This document shows positions 1 to 8,759 of a DNA stretch of 64,000 nt, piece after piece. Source of the DNA: Nitrosomonas aestuarii (GTDB lineage Bacteria > Pseudomonadota > Gammaproteobacteria > Burkholderiales > Nitrosomonadaceae); contig NZ_QAAE01000008.1 of NCBI RefSeq assembly GCF_003046585.1, positions 1 to 64,000 of the forward strand. The letters run 5' to 3'. A program made the translations under genes and the position numbers. Numbering within the stretch: the first letter of the stretch is position 1; the number at the start of each line of letters is the position of its first letter. The notes under the pieces were generated by a model that saw only the letters and a program-made list of their open reading frames with translations, made no database searches and was not told the DNA's origin.

Positions 1-125
1 TTGGGGTGAGCAATTTCATCGAGTAGACCGCCATTTTCGATATAGAAAACGATTTCTTCGAAAGAAACGCCTCTTTCCGCAATTAACTGCTCATTCTTCT
101 CCGCATTCCAATTGTAGAAATTCAT
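1..125 (-). CDS. BrnT-like toxin, 5' part (runs off the window)
   Basis: The first 41 codons of a minus-strand gene are visible; the rest lies beyond base 1. The peptide begins MNFYNWNAEKNEQL and continues with RGVSFEEIVFYIENGGLLDE. The pattern W-(N/D)-x-x-K-N-x-x-L-x-x-x-(H/R)-G-V-S-F-E is the start of the BrnT/DUF4258 toxin family, small ribonuclease-like toxins normally followed by an antitoxin gene. There is no ribosome binding site, and the start codon sits almost at the predicted transcription start. The gene points away from the integron integrase at 295-1290, which is where a first gene cassette would be. Family assignment rests only on the N-terminus; the antitoxin should lie just outside the window. 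Confidence 0.6.
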   Translation of the reverse strand, partial: MNFYNWNAEKNEQLIAERGVSFEEIVFYIENGGLLDEIAHP

Positions 126-132
126 TGCACAA

Positions 133-162
133 AGAATAGCACAAATGTGTGCATTTTGTCAT
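133..162 (-). promoter_or_regulatory. Putative promoter and operator of the BrnT-like gene
   Basis: Read on the minus strand, ATGACA (162-157) and TATTCT (138-133) form a sigma-70-like pair with an 18-base spacer. Inside the spacer lies an inverted repeat, GCACA/TGTGC with a 4-base gap (139-152), placed where a bound antitoxin would block polymerase. Transcription would start about base 126, leaving essentially no leader before the ATG at 125. This is inference from pattern only. Confidence 0.4.
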
Positions 163-189
163 CACGCGGGAGTTTCTGCTAACGCAATG

Positions 190-232
190 TATACGACTTT
201 TTGTCTAATAATCTTGCAGCAAATGTCGTATA
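190..232. repeat. Inverted repeat TATACGAC/GTCGTATA between toxin gene and integrase gene
   Basis: A perfect 8-base inverted repeat (190-197 and 225-232) with a 27-base centre lies between intI and the divergent toxin gene. In integrons this interval holds attI and the integrase promoter, so the repeat could be part of the recombination site or an operator. A GTTAGCA on the minus strand (183-177) resembles the GTTRRRY core but mismatches it at two positions, so attI cannot be fixed by eye. Confidence 0.4.
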
Positions 233-294
233 ACCATGGTGATTATTAATTAACATTTTGTATTCTAACTTAAGTTCTCCATTGAATAAGACAA

Positions 295-1290
295 ATGACA
301 CAAGAAAATACGACAATGCCACCCGCTAAAAAACTGCTTGAACAAGTACGTGAGAAAATAAGATACAAGCACTATAGTTTAAGCACGGAAAAAACCTATA
401 TTTCATGGATTAAACACTATATTATTTTCCATGGCAAACGCCATCCGGCTGATATGGGAGCGGTTGAAGTGGAAAGGTTTTTAACCTACCTGGCAAATGA
501 TCGGCATGTATCCAGTTCTACACAAAATCAGGCATTATCGGCAATCCTGTTTCTGTACCGGGATGTTCTGGCATTGAAATTGCCTTGGCTGGGTAGTTTC
601 GAACGATCCAAAAAACCACAGCGCTTGCCGGTGGTATTGACACAATCGGAAGTGCAGGCGCTGTTGAGCGAAACTGCAACTGCGCCGGAACCGGTTGGTT
701 TAATTTTCAGAATGTTGTACGGAACAGGCATGCGTTTAATGGAAGCTGTTAGATTACGCGTCAAGGATGTTGAGTTGACGCGCCAGGAAATCGTAGTACG
801 TGATGGCAAGGGCGGCAAGGATCGCGTGACGATGCTGCCCGACAGCTTATTGGAAGCCATGCGCCATCAGCTTGCGAAGCGCAGGGAATGGCATGAAAAT
901 GACCTTAAAATGGGCAAAGCAGATGTCTGGCTACCGAATGCACTGGCTGTTAAATATCCCAATGCGCCCAAGAAGTGGGGTTGGCAATATGTATTTGCTG
1001 CCAGAAAATATTCCATTGATCCGCGCAGTCAAGCCGAGCGCCGTCATCATATCGATGAGAAGCAGGTGCAGCGCTATGTCAAAAAAGCAGCGCAGGCGGC
1101 AGGTGTTGTCAAGCCGACATCACCGCATACCTTGCGTCACAGTTTTGCAACGCATATTCTGCAGGCCGGATATGACATCCGCACGGTACAGGAATTGTTG
1201 GGACATAGCGATGTTTCAACGACGATGATCTATACGCATGTTTTGAACAAAGGTAGCAAAGCGGTAGTCAGTCCACTGGATAATCTGTAA
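295..1290 (+). CDS. intI: Integron integrase IntI
   Basis: Site-specific tyrosine recombinase (331 aa) that would insert and excise gene cassettes by attI x attC recombination. Catalytic residues are visible at R147 (TGMRLME), K175, H278-xx-R281 (HTLRHSFATH), H304 (LLGHSDVSTT) and nucleophile Y313. The integron-specific extra patch lies at about 212-262, with LPNALAVKYP, DPRS and RRHH as in IntI1, and separates IntI from ordinary XerC/D recombinases. An N-terminal SAM-like DNA-binding domain covers about 12-100. The end SPLDNL resembles the SPLD(A/N)L end of IntI proteins. The gene is full length and unbroken. It is transcribed away from the toxin gene at its 5' side, the usual orientation relative to attI and cassettes. 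A functional integron integrase is known from Nitrosomonas europaea. Confidence 0.93.
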   Translation: MTQENTTMPPAKKLLEQVREKIRYKHYSLSTEKTYISWIKHYIIFHGKRHPADMGAVEVERFLTYLANDRHVSSSTQNQALSAILFLYRDVLALKLPWLGSFERSKKPQRLPVVLTQSEVQALLSETATAPEPVGLIFRMLYGTGMRLMEAVRLRVKDVELTRQEIVVRDGKGGKDRVTMLPDSLLEAMRHQLAKRREWHENDLKMGKADVWLPNALAVKYPNAPKKWGWQYVFAARKYSIDPRSQAERRHHIDEKQVQRYVKKAAQAAGVVKPTSPHTLRHSFATHILQAGYDIRTVQELLGHSDVSTTMIYTHVLNKGSKAVVSPLDNL

Positions 1291-1405
1291 CTGACCGGCC
1301 TGGCGAATACGCCCTGATAGCCCCAATATCTAATCCAAAGAATTCGAGCCATCTTTCACTTACAAAATGCTAAACTCCCCACAGTCTCAACAATAAGAAT
1401 GCCAC

Positions 1406-2404
1406 ATGAAAACCGATTCAATCCCGTTCTATACCGAACCTTATGTTGCACCGAAATGGCTGCCTGGCGGTAATGCGCAGACTATTTACCCGTATTTTAT
1501 GCGGCAGGCACAGTTTGCTTATCGCCGTGTGCGCTGGGAGCTGGATGATGGTGATTTTGTCGATGTTGACTGGTTGGACGGCAATACCGATGCACCCCTG
1601 GTCGTTATTTTTCACGGGCTGGAAGGCGGTTCCAGCAGCCATTATATTCGCAGCATTAAACGTATATTGCAGCAGTATGGCTGGCACAGCGTGGTGATTC
1701 ATTTTCGGGGTTGTTCCGGTTCCCCGAATCGGTTAGCGCGCGCTTATCATGCCGGTGATTCGGCAGAAATTGACTGGATGATCAAACGCATTGTGCAGGA
1801 AACCAGGCAGGCCAATAATGATGCGCAGCCGGTGTATGCCATTGGTGTCTCTCTGGGTGGCAATGCATTGCTAAAATGGCTCGGTGAACAAGGCGGGCAG
1901 GCAAAAAAATGGGTTAATGGCGTGGCGGCGATTTCGGTACCGCTTGATCTCGCCGCAGCGGGCGCCGCCCTGGATGCTGGGTTTAACCAGGTTTATACGC
2001 GTCATTTTCTCAGTACGCTGAAATACAAAGTACTTGAAAAGCTGGAAAAATTTCCAGGCCTGTTTGACGCCCGGGCACTGTCGAAGTGCAGTTCCATTTA
2101 CGAGTTTGATAACCTGGTAACCGCGCCCCTGCATGGCTTTCGCGACACGGACGATTACTGGCAAAAATCGAGTAGCAAACAATGGCTGCCGCATATTCAA
2201 GTACCTGCTTTAGTCATCAATGCGCTCAACGACCCTTTTATGCCCGCTTCAGTTTTACCGACGCCCGCTGAAGTCTCACCGGCTGTGACACTGGAATATC
2301 CCGAAGAAGGCGGCCACGCCGGTTTTATACAGGGACCTTTTCCTGGCAGACTGGAATGGCTGCCAAGAAAAATCGTCAGTTTTTTTTATCACCAGTGCAA
2401 GTGA
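1406..2404 (+). CDS. yheT: YheT-family alpha/beta hydrolase
   Basis: Predicted hydrolase of the YheT/COG0429 family (332 aa; E. coli YheT is of similar size); the natural substrate of the family is not settled. The N-terminus has the family signature LPGGNAQTIYPYF. The oxyanion-loop strand is FHGLEGGSSS, the nucleophile elbow GVSLGGNALLKW (Ser about residue 150), the acid in NALNDPF, and the catalytic His in GGHAGF near the C-terminus. It stands alone between intI and trhP and converges on trhP with 12 bases between stops. No promoter is obvious in the 115 bases upstream. The family call is secure; the reaction is unknown. Confidence 0.88.
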   Translation: MKTDSIPFYTEPYVAPKWLPGGNAQTIYPYFMRQAQFAYRRVRWELDDGDFVDVDWLDGNTDAPLVVIFHGLEGGSSSHYIRSIKRILQQYGWHSVVIHFRGCSGSPNRLARAYHAGDSAEIDWMIKRIVQETRQANNDAQPVYAIGVSLGGNALLKWLGEQGGQAKKWVNGVAAISVPLDLAAAGAALDAGFNQVYTRHFLSTLKYKVLEKLEKFPGLFDARALSKCSSIYEFDNLVTAPLHGFRDTDDYWQKSSSKQWLPHIQVPALVINALNDPFMPASVLPTPAEVSPAVTLEYPEEGGHAGFIQGPFPGRLEWLPRKIVSFFYHQCK

Positions 2405-2416
2405 CACGGGTAACTC

Positions 2417-3787
2417 TTATAAAAACCGCGCAATAAACGCGTTTTTGACTGCTTTTGTCATCGGAATTTTGACACGATGACCGCTGCCCGGTGCAGCAAA
2501 TACCGACTTACCTTTGGTATCATGCATCTGCGTTAATTCAACAACCTGATTGCCGGATGGATGAATGATCTCCAGACGATCGCCCACCTGAAAACGGTTT
2601 TTAACCAGCACTTCCGCCATGCCGCTGGTTTCATCAAATCCGGTAATATCACCGACATACTGACTGCGGCTGGATTCCGAGTAACCACGCAGGTAATTCT
2701 GTGTCTCGTGGGTCTGATGGCGCTGGTAAAAACCGCTGGTATACCCGCGATTCGCCAATCCTTCCAGTTCACCCAGTAACGCGGGATCAAATGCCCTGCC
2801 AGCGGTGGCATCATCAATGGCTTTTCGATAAACCTGCGCCGTCCTGGCGACATAATATAAAGACTTTGTTCTGCCTTCAACTTTAAATGAATCAACGCCC
2901 ATTTTGACCAGCTGCTCGATATGCTCAACCGCGCGCAGGTCTTTTGAATTCATGATATACGTGCCGTGTTCGTCTTCCATGATCGGCATGAGCTGGCCGG
3001 GCCGCTCTTTTTCTTCAATCAGATAAACCTGGTCAGCTGCGGGATGACGGGTAAAGCCCCGTTGTTGATCCATCTGGTTGTTTGATTCCTGCATAGCCTG
3101 GTTAAAATCAAAATCTATTGTCGCTGCAGCTTCCCTGGCCTGGATATCGCCATTTCCACTTTCCTCTGCTGCAGTCACTTTATAGTCCCAACGGCAGGAA
3201 TTGGTACAGGTGCCCTGATTTGGATCACGGTGATTAAAATAGCCGGATAACAGGCAGCGCCCGGAATATGCAATGCACAACGCGCCATGCACAAACACTT
3301 CCAGTTCCATGTCCGGGCATAAATCGCGTATCTGCGCAATTTCGTCCAGCGACAATTCACGCGAAAGAATGACGCGCGTCAAGCCGATTTTCTGCCAGAA
3401 CTTTACACCCATGTAATTGACTGTGTTTGCCTGTACGGAAAGATGGACAGGGATATCGGGCCATTTTTCGCGTACCATCATAATGAGTCCGGGATCGGCC
3501 ATGATCAGTGCATCCGGTTTCATGGCAATGACCGGTTCCATATCCGCCAGATAGGTTTTTACTTTTGCGTTATGCGGCATGAGATTGCTGGCGACAAAGA
3601 ATTTCTTACCCAGGGCATGCGCTTCGGCAATACCGGTCTTCAGCTGCTCCAGCACAAATTCGTTATTACGCGCCCGCAGGGAATAACGCGGCTGCCCCGC
3701 GTAAACTGCATCGGCGCCGTAAGCGTAAGCAGTGCGCATTTTTTCCAGTGAACCGGCGGGAAGTAATAGTTCGGGAGTCGTCAACAT
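2417..3787 (-). CDS. trhP: tRNA 5-hydroxyuridine synthesis protein, U32 peptidase family (YegQ/TrhP)
   Basis: Member of the U32 'peptidase' family that in E. coli (YegQ, now TrhP) is needed for prephenate-dependent 5-hydroxyuridine formation at position 34 of tRNA, upstream of cmo5U/mcmo5U. Length 456 aa matches YegQ (about 453). The N-terminus PELLLPAGSLEKMRTAYAYG is typical. The central U32 signature is ELEVFVHGALCIAYSGRCLL. The cysteine set (Cys of GALCIAYSGRC, then TCTNSCRW) fits the Fe-S cluster site of the family. The C-terminal half is the U32 collagenase-type domain. The gene is divergent from dnaE and converges with yheT. The longer YdcP/RlhA paralog is excluded by length. Confidence 0.88.
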   Translation of the reverse strand: MLTTPELLLPAGSLEKMRTAYAYGADAVYAGQPRYSLRARNNEFVLEQLKTGIAEAHALGKKFFVASNLMPHNAKVKTYLADMEPVIAMKPDALIMADPGLIMMVREKWPDIPVHLSVQANTVNYMGVKFWQKIGLTRVILSRELSLDEIAQIRDLCPDMELEVFVHGALCIAYSGRCLLSGYFNHRDPNQGTCTNSCRWDYKVTAAEESGNGDIQAREAAATIDFDFNQAMQESNNQMDQQRGFTRHPAADQVYLIEEKERPGQLMPIMEDEHGTYIMNSKDLRAVEHIEQLVKMGVDSFKVEGRTKSLYYVARTAQVYRKAIDDATAGRAFDPALLGELEGLANRGYTSGFYQRHQTHETQNYLRGYSESSRSQYVGDITGFDETSGMAEVLVKNRFQVGDRLEIIHPSGNQVVELTQMHDTKGKSVFAAPGSGHRVKIPMTKAVKNAFIARFL

Positions 3788-3884
3788 AATGTAAAATTAA
3801 AATCCATATGTAATAGAAAAAACATGACATGGTTGCTGTCATAACTTGAACAATCAATCCACGCAGTTTTCAATTGTACCACTT

Positions 3885-6800
3885 ATGTCCCTAATTTCTG
3901 CTGCACCGGCGTTTATCCACTTACGATTACACAGTGAATTTTCAATTGTGGACAGCACCATCCGGATTCATGACGTCATTGCAAAAGCGGTTGAAAACCA
4001 GATGCCTGCTTTAGCGCTTACAGATCTGGCAAACTTGTACGGCATCGTAAAATTTTATCAAAATGCCCGCAAAAACGGAATTAAACCGATTATAGGCTGT
4101 GATGTCTGGATCACCAACGAGACAGATCGCAGCAAACCGGTACGCATTTTACTGCTATGCCAGTCATATCCCGGCTATTTGCTGCTTTCGCGCTTGTTAA
4201 CACGTGCCTATCTTGAAAATCAGGCGCATGGCAGAGCTGAGATTCGCTTGTCATGGCTGCAGGCCGAAGAAAATGGCACAAGGGGACTCATCGCAATATC
4301 AGGCGCACGGTTTGGCGGTATCGGCCAATCTATTTTAATCAATGATCTGCAGCAGGCAGAAAAACAGGCGCAGGACTGGGCCGAGATTTTTCCGGATCGG
4401 TTCTATATTGAGATACAGCGCGATGGGCATGATCAGGCGGAATACCTGCTGCAGCAATCGCTGATCATCGCCGCCAAACTCAACCTGCCTGTGGTAGCTA
4501 CACAGTCGATTCAATTCCTTGCGCCTGATGACTTTGAAGCGCATGAAGCGCGAGTGTGTATTGCCGAAGGTTATATTCTCGCCGACCGGCGCCGCCCTAA
4601 ACGATTTACCCGACAGCAGTATTTCAAGACTCAACAGGAAATGACCACGCTTTTTGCCGACATCCCGTCCGCATTGGCTAACAGCATTGAAATCGCACAG
4701 CGCTGCAATCTGGAACTGGAACTCGGCGTCAACAAACTGCCGCAGTATCCGACGCCTAACAATGAAAGTCTCGAGGAGTACCTGCGCAGCCAGGTAAGCA
4801 TAGGGCTGGAGAAGCGCATGCAGGTCTGTTTTCCTGATGAAGATGAGCGTCACAAGCAGCTGTCCAAATATCAGACACGCCTGGAATTTGAGGTGGACAC
4901 TATTATCACCATGGGTTTTTCCGGTTATTTTCTCATCGTGGCTGATTTTATTAACTGGGCCAAACGTAATAACGTACCGGTCGGTCCGGGTCGGGGATCG
5001 GGCGCAGGTTCGCTGGTCGCTTTTTCGCTGGGCATTACGGATCTTGATCCGTTGCGCTATGACCTGCTGTTTGAACGCTTCCTGAACCCAGAACGTGTTT
5101 CGATGCCTGATTTCGATATTGATTTTTGTCAGGACAGGCGTGAACGGGTAATTGATTACGTCAAACAGCGGTACGGAACGCAAAGTGTTTCCCAAATAAT
5201 AACCTTTGGCACCATGGCAGCCAAGGCAGTTATTCGCGACATCGGCCGCGTGCTTGACCTTCCTTATAACTTCGTCGATCAACTGGCAAAGCTGGTGCCT
5301 TTTGAAATCGGCATGACACTCAAAAAAGCACGCCAGCTCGAACCGCAGTTAAATCAGCGCGCCAGCGAAGAAGAGGATGTGCGCAATTTGCTGGAGCTGG
5401 CGGAAAGGCTTGAAGGTATTACGCGCAATATAGGCATGCATGCAGGCGGCGTGCTCATTGCACCGGGCAAAATCACTGATTTTTGTCCGATTTATTGTAC
5501 CGAATCAACCGAGTCTGTAGTCAGTCAACTGGACAAGGACGATGTTGAAAAAATAGGTCTGGTTAAATTCGATTTTCTCGGGCTGCGGACACTGACCACA
5601 TTGGATCGGGCAGTCAGTTATATCAATCACCGCAACACATCTGAAACACCGCAAAATAAGGCTTTTTCACTGGTTTCACTTCAACTTGACGATGCAGCCA
5701 CCTATGGACTGCTCAGACAGGGCAATGCTATCGGTATTTTTCAATTTGAATCACGCGGTATGAAAGATTTGCTGCAAAAAGCAAAGCCCGATCGTTTTGA
5801 AGACATTATCGCATTGGTCGCACTTTACCGGCCCGGACCGATGGATTTGATTCCTGATTTCATAGAACGCAAACATGGCAAGAAAATTGATTATCTCGAC
5901 CCACGCCTTGAACCGATTTTAAGCCCAACCTACGGCATCATGATTTATCAGGAACAAGTCATGCAAATCGCACAGGTAATCGGCGGCTACAGCCTGGGCA
6001 GCGCCGATCTGTTACGCCGCGCCATGGGCAAGAAAAAAGTCGAGGAAATGGCGCAACAACGCGATATTTTTGTATCCGGAGCAGTCAAAAACGGACTTGA
6101 GGAAGACAAAGCCACGGAACTATTCGGTCTGATGGAGAAATTCGCCGGTTATGGCTTTAACAAATCGCATGCCGCCGCATATGCGCTGATCGCTTATCAA
6201 ACAGCCTATCTGAAAACGCATTATCCATCAGAATTTATGGCTGCCTGTTTGTCGGCTGATATGGACGATACTGACAAAGTACATATCTTTATTGAAGACA
6301 GCCTGGCAAACAGACTCACTGTGTTACCACCCGATATCAATCTTTCAGATTATCGTTTTGTGCCTGGTGACAACAATACAATTCGATACGGTCTGGGTGC
6401 GGTCAAAGGTACCGGTGAATCGGCAATCAATTCAATCATCAAAGTACGCGAACAAAGCAGTGCTTTCTCCAGCCTGTTTGATTTTTGTAACCGGGTAGAC
6501 CGGCGTATCATCAACCGCCGCGTGATTGAATCACTGATTCGAGTCGGCGCATTCGATTGCCTGAATGAAAACCGCGCCAGCCTGCTGGCGTCCGTCGGCA
6601 TTGCTATCGAGGCAGCGGAACAATCCAGCCGCGCCGCAAACCAGACCAGCCTGTTTGGCAGTCAGGATGATCTGACGCTGCAACCCACATTGATTGCAGC
6701 TAAGCACTGGAGTGATCGGGAAAAGCTGCAACAGGAAAAACAGGGGCTTGGTTTTTACTTCAGCGGACACCTGTTCGACACATATATCGACGAGATCAGG

Positions 6801-7400
6801 CCTTTTGTCCGCACTTCACTCGATCGATTGAATCCACAACGCGAAACACAGCTGCTGGCAGGTATTATTCACGCTGTGCGCGTTCAAATGACACGACGCG
6901 GCAGAATGGCAATCATCAGCCTGGATGACGGCAGAGCTAATATCGAGTTGATTGTTTTTGATGAATTGTTTAATGAAAATCGTAACTGGCTGAAGGAAGA
7001 TCAATTACTCATTGCAGAGGTCAAAGTCGGCATTCGCGGTCAATATGGCAATAATGAAGGCAGCGAAGAATTGCGCATCACGGCGGAAAAATTATACGAT
7101 CTGGCCAGTATTCGCACTCAATTTGCCAAACGAATCAAACTTCACTGTAATCCCGACACGCTCCCGGCAGCCGCCACATTGAAGACACTGCTGATGCCCT
7201 ACTCCAATCAGGACCAATCCGATCATAATGACCGCGTCAGTGCCGGACAATCGTCTTGTCCGGTTTCTCTGGTTTACCGGAACCAGGAAGCCGCGTGTGA
7301 AATTATCCTGGGCGAAAACTGGCAGGTCAACCTGCAGGATCAATTGCTGCAAACACTCACCCGGCATTTCAAGGCCGAGAATGTTGAGATTATTTATTAG
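3885..7400 (+). CDS. dnaE: DNA polymerase III alpha subunit
   Basis: Catalytic subunit of the replicative polymerase (1171 aa from the chosen start). The order is an N-terminal PHP domain (HLRLHSEFSIVD at about 12-23), palm with VGPGRGSGAGSLVAF and PDFDIDF carrying catalytic D411 and D413, third aspartate D563 in VKFDFLGLRT, fingers (YRPGPMDLIPDFIERKHG, GFNKSHAAAYALIAYQTAYL), tandem HhH region, OB fold and a C-terminal tau-binding tail. I chose ATG 3885 because MSLISAAPAFIHLRLHSEF aligns with known DnaE starts. An in-frame TTG at 3846 would add 13 residues but has no ribosome binding site; neither start has a strong one. It is divergent from trhP and ends 18 bases before the convergent sucB. 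Confidence 0.96.
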   Translation: MSLISAAPAFIHLRLHSEFSIVDSTIRIHDVIAKAVENQMPALALTDLANLYGIVKFYQNARKNGIKPIIGCDVWITNETDRSKPVRILLLCQSYPGYLLLSRLLTRAYLENQAHGRAEIRLSWLQAEENGTRGLIAISGARFGGIGQSILINDLQQAEKQAQDWAEIFPDRFYIEIQRDGHDQAEYLLQQSLIIAAKLNLPVVATQSIQFLAPDDFEAHEARVCIAEGYILADRRRPKRFTRQQYFKTQQEMTTLFADIPSALANSIEIAQRCNLELELGVNKLPQYPTPNNESLEEYLRSQVSIGLEKRMQVCFPDEDERHKQLSKYQTRLEFEVDTIITMGFSGYFLIVADFINWAKRNNVPVGPGRGSGAGSLVAFSLGITDLDPLRYDLLFERFLNPERVSMPDFDIDFCQDRRERVIDYVKQRYGTQSVSQIITFGTMAAKAVIRDIGRVLDLPYNFVDQLAKLVPFEIGMTLKKARQLEPQLNQRASEEEDVRNLLELAERLEGITRNIGMHAGGVLIAPGKITDFCPIYCTESTESVVSQLDKDDVEKIGLVKFDFLGLRTLTTLDRAVSYINHRNTSETPQNKAFSLVSLQLDDAATYGLLRQGNAIGIFQFESRGMKDLLQKAKPDRFEDIIALVALYRPGPMDLIPDFIERKHGKKIDYLDPRLEPILSPTYGIMIYQEQVMQIAQVIGGYSLGSADLLRRAMGKKKVEEMAQQRDIFVSGAVKNGLEEDKATELFGLMEKFAGYGFNKSHAAAYALIAYQTAYLKTHYPSEFMAACLSADMDDTDKVHIFIEDSLANRLTVLPPDINLSDYRFVPGDNNTIRYGLGAVKGTGESAINSIIKVREQSSAFSSLFDFCNRVDRRIINRRVIESLIRVGAFDCLNENRASLLASVGIAIEAAEQSSRAANQTSLFGSQDDLTLQPTLIAAKHWSDREKLQQEKQGLGFYFSGHLFDTYIDEIRPFVRTSLDRLNPQRETQLLAGIIHAVRVQMTRRGRMAIISLDDGRANIELIVFDELFNENRNWLKEDQLLIAEVKVGIRGQYGNNEGSEELRITAEKLYDLASIRTQFAKRIKLHCNPDTLPAAATLKTLLMPYSNQDQSDHNDRVSAGQSSCPVSLVYRNQEAACEIILGENWQVNLQDQLLQTLTRHFKAENVEIIY

Positions 7401-7418
7401 TTTCTGAGATGCTGCTGA

Positions 7419-8744
7419 TTACTGATCTTCCAATAAAGGACTCATAGGATATTCCAGCGCCTCTTTCATCGCAACCAGTGATAACACCGCATCACGCCCG
7501 TCAACAATACGATGATCATAAGAAAGTGCCAGATAATTCATGGGCCGGATTACGATCTGTCCGTTTTCCACCACAGGCCTGTCCTTGGTCGCATGAATGC
7601 CTAAAATTGCACTTTGCGGTGGATTGATAATCGGTGTTGACAGCATGGAGCCAAATACGCCGCCATTGGTAATCGAAAATGTACCACCGGTTAATTCTTC
7701 AATGGTCAATTTGCCATCACGCGCACGCTTGGCAAAGTCTGCAATCTGCGTTTCGATTTGCGCAAACGTCAAACGGTCCGCGTTACGGAGAATCGGAACC
7801 ACGAGTCCGCGCGAACTACCCACGGCAATCCCGATATCATAATAATCATGGTAAATAATTTCATTGCCTTCAACCGATGCATTGACGATGGGATATTTTT
7901 TAAGTGCAGCGACAACCGCTTTTATAAAAAAGGACATAAACCCGAGCTTAACGCCATGCTCCTTCTCAAATTCGTTACGATAACGCTCGCGCAGATTAAT
8001 CACGGCCTGCATATTCACTTCGTTAAATGTCGTCAATATCGCCGCTGTTGATTGCGATTGTAAAAGCCTTTCTGCAATACGCATACGCAACCGCGACATG
8101 GTGACCCGGCGATCAATGCGTTCACCTGATTCACCGGATTCTGTGGTATCAGCAGGTTGCGCAGCCTGTTCCTGACCGGCGCTGTCTTCATCCGCCTCAA
8201 CAGCGTTGTTTTCTGTCTTATGCTGTTGTATATAAGCCTGCACGTCTTCACGGGTAATGCGCCCTCCACGGCCTGTCCCCTTGATCGACTTCGTGTCCGA
8301 CGCTTTCAACTGATTTTCTTCTACCAGTTTACGAGCAGCAGGCATCAACATTGGAATCGTTGGGTCGGCTTTTCTTTTGGTTTTATCAGTTTCGGTTTCT
8401 TCCTGCTCATCATCCGTTGCAGCATCTGATTCATTTTTTGATGCGGCTGCGGATTCAGTGTCAGACTCAGCCGTTTCAGCTTCAGCTTCAGTTTCAGACT
8501 CAGCCGCTTCCGTATCAATGGTTGCTATGACTTCCCCGCTTGTCACTGTAGCGCCGTCACCTTTTACAATTTTTTTTAAAACACCTGCATGAGACGCGGG
8601 CAATTCCAGTACAACTTTATCCGTTTCAATATCAATTAAATTTTCATCGCGCTCAACATGTTCACCTTGTTTTTTGTGCCATGAAACCAGTGTCGCTTCT
8701 GCCACCGATTCAGATAACATGGGTACTTTAACTTCAACTAACAT
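7419..8744 (-). CDS. sucB: 2-oxoglutarate dehydrogenase E2, dihydrolipoyl succinyltransferase
   Basis: E2 core of the 2-oxoglutarate dehydrogenase complex (441 aa): accepts succinyl from E1 on a lipoyl arm and passes it to CoA. The lipoyl domain (about 1-77) has the lipoylated K43 in IETDKVVLELPA. The peripheral E3/E1-binding domain is at about 128-172 (GTGRGGRITREDV). The catalytic domain ends in SYDHRIVDGRDAV with H411 and D415. The linkers (about 78-127 and 173-205) are rich in Glu, Asp, Ser and Thr instead of the common Ala-Pro, and the DNA there is repetitive. A Shine-Dalgarno AGGGGA precedes the ATG. It follows sucA by 15 bases; no E3 (lpd) gene follows, as the next gene is dnaE in the opposite direction. 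Confidence 0.95.
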   Translation of the reverse strand: MLVEVKVPMLSESVAEATLVSWHKKQGEHVERDENLIDIETDKVVLELPASHAGVLKKIVKGDGATVTSGEVIATIDTEAAESETEAEAETAESDTESAAASKNESDAATDDEQEETETDKTKRKADPTIPMLMPAARKLVEENQLKASDTKSIKGTGRGGRITREDVQAYIQQHKTENNAVEADEDSAGQEQAAQPADTTESGESGERIDRRVTMSRLRMRIAERLLQSQSTAAILTTFNEVNMQAVINLRERYRNEFEKEHGVKLGFMSFFIKAVVAALKKYPIVNASVEGNEIIYHDYYDIGIAVGSSRGLVVPILRNADRLTFAQIETQIADFAKRARDGKLTIEELTGGTFSITNGGVFGSMLSTPIINPPQSAILGIHATKDRPVVENGQIVIRPMNYLALSYDHRIVDGRDAVLSLVAMKEALEYPMSPLLEDQ

Positions 8745-8759
8745 AGTGTCCCCTTTTTT

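Noticed and set aside
177..183. attI core site GTTAGCA on the minus strand
   Set aside because: Two mismatches to GTTRRRY; too weak to annotate as attI.
4335..5282. Long minus-strand open frame (315 codons)
   Set aside because: It lies wholly inside dnaE, has no ribosome binding site and no protein family likeness; a shadow of the dnaE reading frame.
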